A stretch of 64,000 nt of DNA from Streptomyces nigrescens. Its GTDB lineage: Bacteria; Actinomycetota; Actinomycetes; Streptomycetales; Streptomycetaceae. Position numbers and translations under genes: made by a program. The stretch covers positions 3,472,001 through 3,536,000 of the forward strand of contig AP026073.1 of NCBI GenBank assembly GCA_024349765.1, in the 5' to 3' direction. Below the pieces are notes generated by a model. The model was not told where the DNA came from. It ran no database searches and worked only from the letters and a program-made list of their open reading frames with translations. Position 1 is the first letter of the stretch, and each line of letters starts with the position of its first letter. Shown here in pieces: positions 15,742 to 23,866 of the stretch.

Positions 15742-16878
15742 ATGACGCGTTTATCGGGCGAGAAGGACACGACGACCGGCGGGTACTCCCGCCGTACGCT
15801 TCTCAAGATCGGCATCGGTGTCGCCGTGGGGGCAGGGGCCGTCGGTTCGGGTACCGGGGTGGCGGTGGCCGGCGGGCCGGACGATCCGTCCAGTCCGACC
15901 TTCGCGACCAAGGTGAAGAACCTGAGCGGCCCGGCCGAGACCGGCCCGTTCGCCTCGCCGTGGACCGACCTCGGCATCCCCGTGCTGTGCCCGAACGGCA
16001 CCATGCTGTTCGTCGGCGGCGACACCTTCAACGGTGACCACGTACCGCAGCCGGGCGAGGGTGCCGACGACTGGCGTGCCCCGGTCGGCCTGCGCTCCAG
16101 CAGCGCGGACCTGAACAACCTGCGTATCGACGGCAGTGTCGGCGGCGATCACGCGATCAGCCTGGTCGACGAGCCGCACAACCCGGTCGGCGACAAGGCC
16201 ACGACGGCGATCCCGTCCGATGTGTTCGTCGTCGACGGCGTCATGTACATGCACCTCATGCGCGGTGTCATCTACGACACCCACCACACGGACTTCTGGC
16301 GCTCCACCGACAACGGCGAGACCTGGGAGTACCTGTGCCAGTGGCCGGGTGACCTGCACGGCGGCCAGTTCCAGCAGAAGACCTATGCCGTGGCCGAGGG
16401 CGACTACTGCTATGTGCTGTCCACGGTCTTCAACCGCGAGGTCGAGTCGGGGATGCTGCTGCACCGGGTACGCAAGGACAGCCTCGGCAATCCGGACGCC
16501 TACGAACCGTGGGGCTACGCCGACGGTGACTGGCGGTGGGGCGCGCCCCCGACGACCGTCTTCGGCATCCGCAAGTGGGGCGAGATCTGCTTCCGTGCCA
16601 TGGACGGCAAGTACGTCCTCACGTGGCTGAACATGAACCCGCTGTCGATCCGGGCGATGGTCTTCCCGCTCCCGACGTCGGACCTGACCAGGACGCTGGA
16701 GCAGACGATGATCCTGCCCGGCACCCCGGGCCAGGAGGCGGCCAACTTCGTCGCCAGCCCCTACGGCGGATTCGTGCTCCCCGGCTCGACGTTCGGCAAC
16801 TTCCACATCGTCGTCAGCCAGTGGTACGACCCGTGGAACTACCGGTTCATGCAGTACAAGATCAACATGCTGTCTTGA
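15742..16878 (+). CDS. Tat-exported DUF4185 domain protein
   Basis: Protein of 378 aa from the ATG at 15742 (a GTG at 15712 would add ten residues). A twin-arginine signal is evident: 'GYSRRTLLKIGIGVAVGAGA' followed by a VAVAGG cleavage region. The mature part is a beta-propeller-like DUF4185 domain with 'GTMLFVGGDTFNGD', 'YMHLMRGVIYDTHHTDFWRS', 'TDNGETWEYL' and 'WGEICFRAMDGKYVLTW'. DUF4185 proteins are secreted, glycosidase-like propellers found near arabinan- and mycolate-active enzymes; the activity is not established. A strong hairpin follows at 16895. Confidence 0.85.
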   Translation: MTRLSGEKDTTTGGYSRRTLLKIGIGVAVGAGAVGSGTGVAVAGGPDDPSSPTFATKVKNLSGPAETGPFASPWTDLGIPVLCPNGTMLFVGGDTFNGDHVPQPGEGADDWRAPVGLRSSSADLNNLRIDGSVGGDHAISLVDEPHNPVGDKATTAIPSDVFVVDGVMYMHLMRGVIYDTHHTDFWRSTDNGETWEYLCQWPGDLHGGQFQQKTYAVAEGDYCYVLSTVFNREVESGMLLHRVRKDSLGNPDAYEPWGYADGDWRWGAPPTTVFGIRKWGEICFRAMDGKYVLTWLNMNPLSIRAMVFPLPTSDLTRTLEQTMILPGTPGQEAANFVASPYGGFVLPGSTFGNFHIVVSQWYDPWNYRFMQYKINMLS

Positions 16879-16894
16879 GGCAACGCATCGCGTC

Positions 16895-16924
16895 GGGCGC
16901 CGCCGTCCTTGGACAGCGGCGCCC
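16895..16924. terminator. GC-rich hairpin terminator after the DUF4185 gene
   Basis: GGGCGCCGC (16895-16903) pairs with GCGGCGCCC (16916-16924), and the inner GTCC/GGAC extends the stem to a 2-nt loop with one mismatch. It begins 16 nt after the stop codon. Confidence 0.8.
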
Positions 16925-16947
16925 GGCCGCCTCGTGGGCCTTTCGCC

Positions 16948-17019
16948 TTTTCCAGGCCAGTCATCTTCCCCAGGCCAGTCACCGAGTTCCCCAGGCCAGT
17001 CGTCGAGCCAGTCATCGAG
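16948..17019. repeat. About 21-bp imperfect tandem repeat (CCAGGCCAGTC core)
   Basis: Copies of TTCCCCAGGCCAGTCNYCGAG start at 16966 and 16987, flanked by partial copies at about 16948 and 17008. The repeat lies between the terminator and the TetR promoter and has no coding role. Confidence 0.75.
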
Positions 17020-17051
17020 TCGACATGCCTGTCGTTGACCGCGGGCACCGC

Positions 17052-17081
17052 TTGACGCTATTAGGTAGACTGACCTACCTA
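17052..17081 (+). promoter_or_regulatory. Promoter with overlapping TetR operator
   Basis: A -35-like TTGACG (17052-17057) precedes a perfect inverted repeat TAGGTAG-N6-CTACCTA (17062-17081). The right arm supplies the -10 region at the correct 17-18-bp spacing. Binding of the TetR product of the gene at 17122 here would block polymerase. Confidence 0.75.
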
Positions 17082-17121
17082 GAAGCCGAGAGGGGAATCG
17101 AGAGCGAATGCAGGGAATGCG

Positions 17122-17730
17122 ATGAGGGAAACCGGGACCGAGACAGACCGGCCCAGGAGACGACGGGGGGCCGCGCGCGAGCGCCTGCTCAGTGCCGCAG
17201 CGCGCCGCTTCTACGCGGACGGCGTCGCGGCGACGGGCATCGACACGATCACCGCCGAGGCGGGCGTGGCGAAGATGAGCCTGTACAACAACTTCTCCTC
17301 CAAGGCCGACCTGGTGAGGGCCTACCTCGATGCCCGGCATGAGGAGTGGCTGGGCCTGTACCGGCGGCGGCTGGAAGGGGCCCGCGACGCGCGCGGCGGC
17401 GTGCTCGCCGTCTTCGACGCGTACGCCGATCACGCGGCCTTCGCCTATGAGCACGGCTTCCGGGGGTGCGGTCTGCTCAATGCCGCCGCCGAGCTGCCCG
17501 TTGGCGACGAGGGGCGGGCCGTGGTGCGCCGGCACAAGGAGGAAGTCGAGTCCCTGCTCGCCGGGCATCTGGAGGAAATGCTGCCCGGGCGGACCGAGGA
17601 GGCGCGTGCGATGGCGGAGCATCTGGCGTTCCTGCTGGAAGGAGCGATGGCGCGGGCCGGTCTGGAGGGCGCGGGGACGCGTCTGGAACATGCGCGGACG
17701 ATGGCCGTGGACCTGCTGGACCGGCTGTGA
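17122..17730 (+). CDS. TetR/AcrR family transcriptional regulator
   Basis: Protein of 202 aa. Arg-rich N-terminus, then the HTH domain 'ARERLLSAAARRFYADGVAA' ... 'EAGVAKMSLYNNFSSKADLV', the type found in regulators of efflux pumps (C-terminal domain with 'GCGLLNAAAELP', Cys-containing). A 20-bp palindrome overlapping its own promoter (17062-17081) indicates autoregulation. The following EamA transporter gene begins with GTG at 17727, overlapping the stop codon, so regulator and transporter form one operon and the transporter is the likely regulated function. Confidence 0.88.
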   Translation: MRETGTETDRPRRRRGAARERLLSAAARRFYADGVAATGIDTITAEAGVAKMSLYNNFSSKADLVRAYLDARHEEWLGLYRRRLEGARDARGGVLAVFDAYADHAAFAYEHGFRGCGLLNAAAELPVGDEGRAVVRRHKEEVESLLAGHLEEMLPGRTEEARAMAEHLAFLLEGAMARAGLEGAGTRLEHARTMAVDLLDRL

Positions 17731-18788
17731 GGCGGCCCACCGGACAGCGGGCCCGCTCGGTGGGCGCGGGGTCGCTGTGCGTGCTCGTCGCGTCCGCGCT
17801 GTGGGGCACCACGGGCACCGCTGCGACCTTCGCCCCGGCCGTGGGCCCCCTCGCGATCGGGGCCGTCGCGATGGGGCTGGGGGGACTGCTGCAGGCCCTG
17901 ATAGCCGCGCCTCGTATCGCCCGGGAAGGGCCCCGCCTGCGTGCGCAGCGCGGTGTGGTGCTGCTCGGGGCGATGGCGGTGGCGCTCTACCCCCTGGCGT
18001 TCTACAGCTCCATGCACCTGGCCGGGGTCGCTGCCGGGACGGTGGTGTCGATCGGCTCGGCGCCGCTGGCTTCGGCCCTGATCGAGCGCGTCGTGGACGG
18101 GCGCCGGCTGACGCGCCGCTGGATGTTCGGTGCCGCGATGGGGATGTCGGGCACAGTGCTGCTGTGTGTGGCCGAAGCGGCGACGGCGCACTCCGCCCCC
18201 GGGGCCGGGTCCGTGCGGATGACCGTGCTCGGCGTGGGGTTGGGATTGGTGGCCGGGCTCACCTACGCCCTGTATTCCTGGGCGGCGCACCGGCTGATCG
18301 GCCGCGGTGTCTCCTCCGGCGCCGCCATGGGTACCGTCTTCGGAATCGGCGGGGTGCTGCTCCTGCCCGTTCTGCTGGTGACCGGTGCTCCGCTGCTCAG
18401 CTCCTGGTCGAACGCGGCCGTCGGCGCCTACATGGCCCTGGTCCCCATGTTGATCGGCTACGTCCTGTTCGGCTGGGGCCTGGCCCACGTCCCCGCGAGC
18501 ACGGCGACCACGCTGTCACTGCTGGAGCCCGCCGTCGCGGCGGTCCTGGCCGTGCTGATCGTCGGTGAGCGTCTTCCCCTGCTGGGGTGGATCGGCATCG
18601 CCGCGGTCGTCGGCTGCCTTGCCGTGCTCACCACGCCGTCACGCACTGCCCGGCAGCCGCGAGCGATCACCACCACGAGGCCCACCACCGGCGCCGGTGG
18701 CCATGACGCTCCACCGCCCGGCGGCGCTTCGGTCCACGTCACCGCACCCTCCGTACCCACCGGGCGCGGAGAGGTCTCCACGTACTGA
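17727..18788 (+). CDS. EamA/DMT family transporter (RhaT/YdcZ-like)
   Basis: Protein of 353 aa from the GTG at 17727, sharing four bases (GTGA) with the stop of the TetR gene. About ten hydrophobic helices in two EamA repeats: the first begins 'SLCVLVASALWGTTGTAATF', the second 'GVGLGLVAGLTYALYSWAAH'. The 'LEPAVAAVLAVLIVGERL' motif near the C-terminus is typical of DMT exporters. The last about 50 residues are a hydrophilic, Thr/Pro-rich tail (TTTRPTTGAGGHDAPPPGG) that is longer than usual. It probably exports a metabolite or toxic compound sensed by the upstream TetR protein. Confidence 0.88.
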   Translation: MRRPTGQRARSVGAGSLCVLVASALWGTTGTAATFAPAVGPLAIGAVAMGLGGLLQALIAAPRIAREGPRLRAQRGVVLLGAMAVALYPLAFYSSMHLAGVAAGTVVSIGSAPLASALIERVVDGRRLTRRWMFGAAMGMSGTVLLCVAEAATAHSAPGAGSVRMTVLGVGLGLVAGLTYALYSWAAHRLIGRGVSSGAAMGTVFGIGGVLLLPVLLVTGAPLLSSWSNAAVGAYMALVPMLIGYVLFGWGLAHVPASTATTLSLLEPAVAAVLAVLIVGERLPLLGWIGIAAVVGCLAVLTTPSRTARQPRAITTTRPTTGAGGHDAPPPGGASVHVTAPSVPTGRGEVSTY

Positions 18789-18843
18789 GTGGGTCGCCGT
18801 ACGCGTGGTTCCAGGGCGCGAGGTGCGCGCCCTGGGGGGACGG

Positions 18844-19668
18844 TCACACGTCGCGGCGCCGCACGACGAGCACGGCGAGTGCGACCGTGATCAGCGGCCA
18901 GAGCACATAGACGATCCAGGAGCCGGGGACCGTGGCGGAGTAGCCCAGGGATCCGGGATCGGGTTCCCAGTTCTGGATCAGGCGAGTCCAGGCGGCCGAC
19001 ACCATCGAGTGTTTGATGTCCGCCGACCAGCGACTGCCGTCCGAGAACATGGGGGGCAGCATCAGCAGCGTGAAGACGCTGATGACCATGGTCGCGGCGG
19101 CGTGCCGGAACAGAACGCCCAGGCCCAGACCGACCAGTGCGCAGACCGGGGCCAGCAACGCGGTGGCCACCAGCGGCCGGAACACCCCGGGGTGGGTGAT
19201 CGGGACCCCGGCGTGACGCCCGTTCAAAATGGCCTGGGAGACCAGGAACGATCCCATGGAGACGGCCGTGCCGATCGCGGTCCACAGCGCGGCGGTGACG
19301 GCCGCCTTGGCCAGTACGACCGAGCCGCGGGCGGGGACGGCCACGGTGGTGGTGCGGATCAGGCCGCTGCTGTACTCACTCACGACGGTGAGGGCGCCCA
19401 TGCTGCTGGCGACCAGCATCAACGTCCAGTAGCCGGCCGGCGGGTAGGCGTCGAAGGGCCGGAAATCGGCGGGGCCGGAGCCCGCGGCCTGGTCCGCCAG
19501 CGAGGCCACGGCGGTGGACCCGAAGGCGAACAGAGCGGTGAGGGCGATCGTCCACGGGGTGGAGCGCAGGGACCGCGTCTTGAGCCACTCGGAGGCGAGC
19601 AGGTCGCGGAAGCGGACGGGCGGCGTGGTGACGGGGCTGCGTCGGGGGACGGAGGTGAGTGTGGTCAT
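18844..19668 (-). CDS. ABC-2 type transporter permease
   Basis: Protein of 274 aa with six membrane helices and the ABC-2 pattern: 'RFRDLLASEWLKTRSLRSTP' at the N-terminus, 'ALTVVSEYSSGLIRTTTVAV' and a terminal 'WPLITVALAVLVVRRRDV'. The ATG at 19668 overlaps the stop of the ATPase gene (ATGA), so the pair is co-translated. Together they form an export-type ABC system whose divergent neighbour is a two-component system, an arrangement common for antimicrobial-peptide or bacitracin-type resistance pumps; the substrate is unknown. Confidence 0.88.
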   Translation of the reverse strand: MTTLTSVPRRSPVTTPPVRFRDLLASEWLKTRSLRSTPWTIALTALFAFGSTAVASLADQAAGSGPADFRPFDAYPPAGYWTLMLVASSMGALTVVSEYSSGLIRTTTVAVPARGSVVLAKAAVTAALWTAIGTAVSMGSFLVSQAILNGRHAGVPITHPGVFRPLVATALLAPVCALVGLGLGVLFRHAAATMVISVFTLLMLPPMFSDGSRWSADIKHSMVSAAWTRLIQNWEPDPGSLGYSATVPGSWIVYVLWPLITVALAVLVVRRRDV

Positions 19669-20585
19669 CGGGGTTGTCCTGCCAGGTATTCGGCGCTGTC
19701 GGCGGTGAGTTCCATGAAGGCCGCCTCCAGTGAGGCGGTGCGGGTGGTCAGCTCGTGCAGCTGGATGCGGTTCTCGAAGGCGAGCGCTCCGATGCGGTCC
19801 GCAGGGAGCCCGGTCACGACGAGCCTCTCCGTGCCCGCCGGTCCCTCCGGCTCGACCGAGCCGCCCGCCGCGGTCAGCACGGCCGCCAGCTCGGCGGCCC
19901 GCGGTGTCGCGACCACGACGCAGCCACGGGTGCCGCGGGCCGCGAAGTCCCGTACCGACTCGGCCGCGATGAGGCGGCCCCGGCCGATGACGACCAGCTG
20001 GTCGGCGGTGTTCTCCATCTCCGACATCAGGTGGCTGGAGAGGAAGACCGTACGTCCCTCGGCGGCCAGGCGCCGGAAGAGCCGGCGCACCCACAGCACA
20101 CCCTCCGGGTCCATGCCGTTGATCGGCTCGTCGAACATGAGCACGGGCGGGTCGCCGAGCAGGGCGGTGGCGATGCCCAGTCGCTGCTTCATGCCGAGGG
20201 AGAAGCCACCGATGCGGCGGGTCGCCGCCTCGGCCAGCCCCACCTCCTGAAGCACCTCGTCCACCCGGCGCCGCGGGATGCCGTTGCTCCGGGCCAGGGC
20301 GGCCAGATGAGCCGCGGCGCTGCGTCCGCCGTGGACCTGGCCGGCGTCGAGGAGGGCGCCGACGTGCCGCAGTCCGCGCGGGTGGTGGCGGAAGGGGACG
20401 CCGCTGACGGTGGCCGCGCCGGTGGTGGGCGCGTCCAGCCCGAGGATCATCCGCAGGGTCGTGGTCTTGCCGGCTCCGTTGGGGCCGAGGAATCCGGTGA
20501 CCTGGCCCGGCCGGACGGTGAAGGACAGATGGTCGACGGCGGTCTTGCCGCCGTAGCGCTTGGTGAGTTCGCTGACTTCGATCAC
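19665..20585 (-). CDS. ABC transporter ATP-binding protein (DrrA/CcmA-like)
   Basis: Protein of 306 aa from the GTG at 20585 (AGGGTGGG upstream; a longer frame starts at 20621). Walker A 'GFLGPNGAGKTTTLRMILGL', signature 'IGGFSLGMKQRLGIATALLG', Walker B 'PPVLMFDEPINGMDPEG' and switch His in 'VFLSSHLMSEMENTAD'. The C-terminal about 90 residues are the usual DUF4162-like extension. It is followed by the permease gene with a 4-bp overlap. It energises export by the ABC-2 permease. Confidence 0.92.
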   Translation of the reverse strand: MIEVSELTKRYGGKTAVDHLSFTVRPGQVTGFLGPNGAGKTTTLRMILGLDAPTTGAATVSGVPFRHHPRGLRHVGALLDAGQVHGGRSAAAHLAALARSNGIPRRRVDEVLQEVGLAEAATRRIGGFSLGMKQRLGIATALLGDPPVLMFDEPINGMDPEGVLWVRRLFRRLAAEGRTVFLSSHLMSEMENTADQLVVIGRGRLIAAESVRDFAARGTRGCVVVATPRAAELAAVLTAAGGSVEPEGPAGTERLVVTGLPADRIGALAFENRIQLHELTTRTASLEAAFMELTADSAEYLAGQPR

Positions 20586-20715
20586 GGCACCCACCCTGCC
20601 GAGCGGAACCCGTCCGGGCATGGGGCCGTGGGCGGCAATCGTGCGGCCGCGTTGGCCCGTGGGCGTACGTCCCCGGGTTGATGCCGCGCGGATGGTGAGC
20701 GGTTAGTCTCGCGCC

Positions 20716-20796
20716 GTGAACCGCATAACGATCACCTTGCCGCCCGCGCGCGCTGCGCACCGCGGCCCTGTCCCCGACCGGACCTGCCGCCCATGA
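20716..20796 (+). CDS. Leaderless 26-codon leader peptide coupled to the histidine kinase gene
   Basis: A GTG at 20716 lies 6 nt after a TTAGTCT -10-like box (20703-20709), so translation should begin at the 5' end of the transcript. The frame reads MNRITITLPPARAAHRGPVP then DRTCRP and stops at TGA 20794-20796, overlapping the ATG of the kinase (20793) as ATGA. The overlap suggests that the kinase is translated by termination-reinitiation from this short ORF. It is inferred from layout only; the peptide resembles nothing that I know. Confidence 0.45.
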   Translation: MNRITITLPPARAAHRGPVPDRTCRP

Positions 20797-21968
20797 CGAG
20801 AACGAAGGCCGTGGCCTGGGCGGGGGGTGCCTCCTACCTCCTCATGGTGGGTCTGCTGGTGGGGGGCGCGCCGCGGGCGTCGGACACGGTCCACGGCGTC
20901 GGGGCGCTGCTGGCCGTGAGCCTGCTCGTCGGCGTGCTGCGACGGATGCCGCTGCTGGCCCTGGCCCTGGCACTCTTCGGATCCACTGCCGTGGTGGTGG
21001 GCACTCCGAGCTCCCTGCACGCGAGCCTGGCGGCCGGGTATCAGGGCCAGTTCCTGTCGTATCTGGCGGTGGACGTCGTCCTGGGCTTCATCGTGGCCAC
21101 CCGCGCACGGGGAGCTTCGATCGTCGCCGTGTCCGTGTCCTTCACCGTGCAGCTCCTGGTGATCGGCGTCTTCGCGCGCGGCGACAACCTGACCGTCAAC
21201 GGGGTGATCGCTCTCCTGGCGATGTCCGCCTCCTGCATCGCCGGTCTGCTCGGCCGCGAGCGCCGTGAGCACGCGGTGGCGCTGCGTGCGCAGGAGGTGG
21301 CCGAGGCCGTGACCGCCGAACGGCTGCGGATCGCACGGGAGTTGCACGACATGGTCGCGCACAGCATCGGCATCATCGCCATCCAGGCCGGTGTGGGGAG
21401 CAGGGTCATCCAGACCCAGCCGGCGGAGGCCCGCGAGGCCCTGCGCGCCATCGAGGCCACCAGCCGGGAGACCCTGTCGGGACTTCGGCGCACACTGGTG
21501 TCGCTCCGGCAGGCCGAACGGGACGTGACCGCCTCGAAGCAGTCCCCGCTCGCGCCCGCGCCGGGGCTGGCGGACCTCGAACGGCTCGCGGCGACGACCA
21601 CGGACGCGGGGGTACGCGTCGACGTGCACCGCAGCGGGAAGCAGCGCCCGCTGCCCGCCGACATCGATCTGTCCGCCTACCGCATCGTCCAGGAGGCGCT
21701 GACCAACGTGGTCCGCCACGCCGGCACCGGAAGCTGCCGGGTGGCCATCGGCTACGGGGACGAGGAGCTGTCCGTGGAGGTTGTCGACGAGGGGCGCGGC
21801 GCCACCGGGGACGGCTCGACCCACGGCTTCGGCCTCGTCGGCATGCGCGAGCGGGTCGGCCTGCTGGGCGGCCACCTCAGCACCGGCCCGCGTCCCGAGG
21901 GTGGCTTCCGGGTGGCAGCCCGGCTGCCGCTGCCCGCACCCGTCGCCGTTCCGGTGGAGGCCCGATGA
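20793..21968 (+). CDS. Sensor histidine kinase, HisKA_3 type
   Basis: Protein of 391 aa. Four or five membrane helices lie in residues 8-155, with almost no extracellular loop, so it is an intramembrane-sensing type. Phosphoacceptor box 'RLRIARELHDMVAHSIGIIA' with His185. ATPase motifs 'RIVQEALTNVVRHAGTGSCR' and 'DEGRGATGDGSTHGFGLVGM'. It is divergent from an ABC exporter, coupled to the response regulator by ATGA overlap, and apparently coupled upstream to a short leader ORF. Such kinase/ABC pairs often sense the compound or cell-envelope stress that the exporter relieves. Confidence 0.9.
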   Translation: MTRTKAVAWAGGASYLLMVGLLVGGAPRASDTVHGVGALLAVSLLVGVLRRMPLLALALALFGSTAVVVGTPSSLHASLAAGYQGQFLSYLAVDVVLGFIVATRARGASIVAVSVSFTVQLLVIGVFARGDNLTVNGVIALLAMSASCIAGLLGRERREHAVALRAQEVAEAVTAERLRIARELHDMVAHSIGIIAIQAGVGSRVIQTQPAEAREALRAIEATSRETLSGLRRTLVSLRQAERDVTASKQSPLAPAPGLADLERLAATTTDAGVRVDVHRSGKQRPLPADIDLSAYRIVQEALTNVVRHAGTGSCRVAIGYGDEELSVEVVDEGRGATGDGSTHGFGLVGMRERVGLLGGHLSTGPRPEGGFRVAARLPLPAPVAVPVEAR

Positions 21969-22627
21969 CCGTCCGGATCCTGCTCGCCGACGACCAGCCG
22001 CTGGTGCGGTCCGGTCTGCGCGTGATCATGGCCGACCACCCCGACCTGGAAGTCGTCGGTGAGGCCGCCACCGGCTCCGAAGCGGTCCGGCTCGTCGGCG
22101 AACTCCGCCCGGACGTCGCGGTGATGGACATCCGGATGCCCGGCATGGACGGGATCGAGGCCACCCGCCTGATCACCGCCGGTCCGGCAACGACCCGCGT
22201 CCTCGTCCTGACCACCTTCGACGAGGACGACCACGTCTACGGCGCACTCCGGGCCGGCGCGAGCGGCTTCGTGGTCAAGGACATGGCGCTGGACGACATC
22301 CTCGCCGCGATCCGTGTGGTCGCCGCCGGCGACGCACTGATCGCGCCCGGGGTGACGCGCCGTCTGATCGCGGACTTCATCGGACGCCCCAAGGCCGTAC
22401 CGGAGCGCGCCCCACGGCCGGTCGAGGGCATCACCGAGCGGGAACGGGAAGTGCTGACCCTGGTCGGACGCGGCCGGTCGAACACCGAGATCGCCCAGGA
22501 CCTCTTCATCACGGTGGCCACCGCCAAGTCACACGTGTCCCGACTGCTCACCAAACTGGCAGCGCGGGACCGGGTGCAACTCGTGATCACGGCCTATGAG
22601 ATGGGGCTGGTCACGCCGCCTCGCTGA
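21965..22627 (+). CDS. NarL/LuxR-type response regulator
   Basis: Protein of 220 aa. Receiver domain with acidic pair D9-D10, phosphorylation Asp55 in 'VAVMDIRMPGMDGIEA' and Lys in 'GASGFVVKDMALDD'. C-terminal LuxR HTH 'ITEREREVLTLVGRGRSNTE' ... 'VATAKSHVSRLLTKLAARDR'. It overlaps the kinase stop codon by 4 bp. The likely target is the divergent ABC exporter. Its 3' end overlaps the convergent GNAT gene by 17 bp. Confidence 0.92.
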   Translation: MTVRILLADDQPLVRSGLRVIMADHPDLEVVGEAATGSEAVRLVGELRPDVAVMDIRMPGMDGIEATRLITAGPATTRVLVLTTFDEDDHVYGALRAGASGFVVKDMALDDILAAIRVVAAGDALIAPGVTRRLIADFIGRPKAVPERAPRPVEGITEREREVLTLVGRGRSNTEIAQDLFITVATAKSHVSRLLTKLAARDRVQLVITAYEMGLVTPPR

Positions 22628-23108
22628 GCGCCTTGACCATGACGTGTTCCACGCGTCCGTCCGGCAGCACCTCACCCACCGGCCCGGTGTCGTGGAATCC
22701 GTTGCGCCGGTACAGCGCGAAGGCGGGCGCGTTGCCGGGCATGACCGCGAGGTGCAAGGCTGCGGCACGCGTCTGCCGTGCCCACCGCTCCACCGCCCGT
22801 AGCAGGTGATCTCCCACGCCCTGGCCCCGTGCGTCCTTGCTGACCCACATCGAGATCAGCTCGACGACACCGCTGTGCGGGCCCGGGACACCGCTGATCA
22901 TCCCGACCGGCTTGCCGTCGAGCACGGCGACGAGATGGTGGGAACCGGGGATGCTCAGGCGACCACGCCACCGCTCCTCCCGGTCGCCCTCGCCCTGCCA
23001 GTCCGCGAGCCGGGACCCGAAAGCAGAGGGCGCGTCCGTGAGCGCGGCGAGCCGCAACTCTCGCCACACCGTCCAGTCGTCCGCTGTCAGCACCTGCAAT
23101 TCGATCAC
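22611..23108 (-). CDS. GNAT family N-acetyltransferase
   Basis: Protein of 165 aa from the GTG at 23108 (an ATG at 23150 would add 14 residues without similarity; neither has a good ribosome site). One GNAT fold with 'WRELRLAALTDAPSAFGS', a pattern found in ribosomal or small-molecule acetyltransferases, the acetyl-CoA loop 'WVSKDARGQGVGDHLLRAVE' and 'MPGNAPAFALYRRNGFHDTG'. The acceptor is unknown. It is convergent with and slightly overlaps the response regulator. Confidence 0.82.
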   Translation of the reverse strand: MIELQVLTADDWTVWRELRLAALTDAPSAFGSRLADWQGEGDREERWRGRLSIPGSHHLVAVLDGKPVGMISGVPGPHSGVVELISMWVSKDARGQGVGDHLLRAVERWARQTRAAALHLAVMPGNAPAFALYRRNGFHDTGPVGEVLPDGRVEHVMVKALSEAA

Positions 23109-23235
23109 GCAGGGAGAATGTCGCCCGGATGCGGTCGACGGCAACTCCATTCCGGCCCGGGAGGCGGGAGGAAGGCGAAGACGCGCTGACGGAAATTCCC
23201 TACCGCGGTGGCCGGCAAGGGCGGAGACTCGTCAT

Positions 23236-23853
23236 ATGGCTGATATGGAGTCGTTCCGGGAGGCGGTCACCGCGTGGGCGGCCGGGGGCCCCGGCGACCC
23301 CGCGCGCGAGCTGGCCGCGCGGCTCCCCGTCCGGGCGGTCGTCCTGCTCGAAGGGCCGAGCGACGCCGCGGCGGTCGGCGCGCTCGCCGCGGGCCGCGGC
23401 CGGGACCTGGCGGCCGAAGGGGTCTGCGTCCTGCCGATGGGCGGTGCGATGAGCGTCGGGCGTTTCGCCCGCCTCCTCGGGCCACCCGGCCTGGGCCTCC
23501 GCCTCACGGGACTGTGCGACGAGGCGGAACGCCGCTACTACGCCCGCGCCTTGGCGGAGGCCGATGCGGCACCGCGAGGGTTCTTCGTCTGCGCGGCCGA
23601 TCTGGAGGACGAGCTGATCCGCGCGCTGGGCGTGACCCGGGTACAGGAACTCGTCCGGGCGGAGGGCGACCTGCGCGCCCTGCAGACCTTTCAGTGCCAG
23701 CCCGCGCAGCGGGGCCGCACCGCACAGCAGCAGGTGCGGCGCTTCCTCGGCACGAAGAAGGGGCGCAAGATCCGCTACGGCCGCGTCCTCGTCGAGGCCC
23801 TCGACCCTGACCGGGTACCCGCCCCACTCGACGGCCTGCTCACCAGCCTCTGA
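23236..23853 (+). CDS. Stand-alone TOPRIM-domain protein (OLD-nuclease-like)
   Basis: Protein of 205 aa. The TOPRIM fold starts at about residue 33: 'RAVVLLEGPSDAAAVGALA' supplies the catalytic Glu39, and 'LRLTGLCDEAERRYYARAL' supplies the Asp95 region, with 'RGFFVCAADLEDELIRALG' as the third acidic strand. OLD-family nucleases couple this domain to an ATPase; here no ATPase domain or neighbour is present. The C-terminal part is basic (RTAQQQVRRFLGTKKGRK), suitable for nucleic-acid binding. The ATG at 23236 is the start that gives a complete domain. It could be a nuclease or a nucleotidyl-transferase-like enzyme; activity is inferred. Confidence 0.75.
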   Translation: MADMESFREAVTAWAAGGPGDPARELAARLPVRAVVLLEGPSDAAAVGALAAGRGRDLAAEGVCVLPMGGAMSVGRFARLLGPPGLGLRLTGLCDEAERRYYARALAEADAAPRGFFVCAADLEDELIRALGVTRVQELVRAEGDLRALQTFQCQPAQRGRTAQQQVRRFLGTKKGRKIRYGRVLVEALDPDRVPAPLDGLLTSL

Positions 23854-23866
23854 CCGCTGGGCGACG

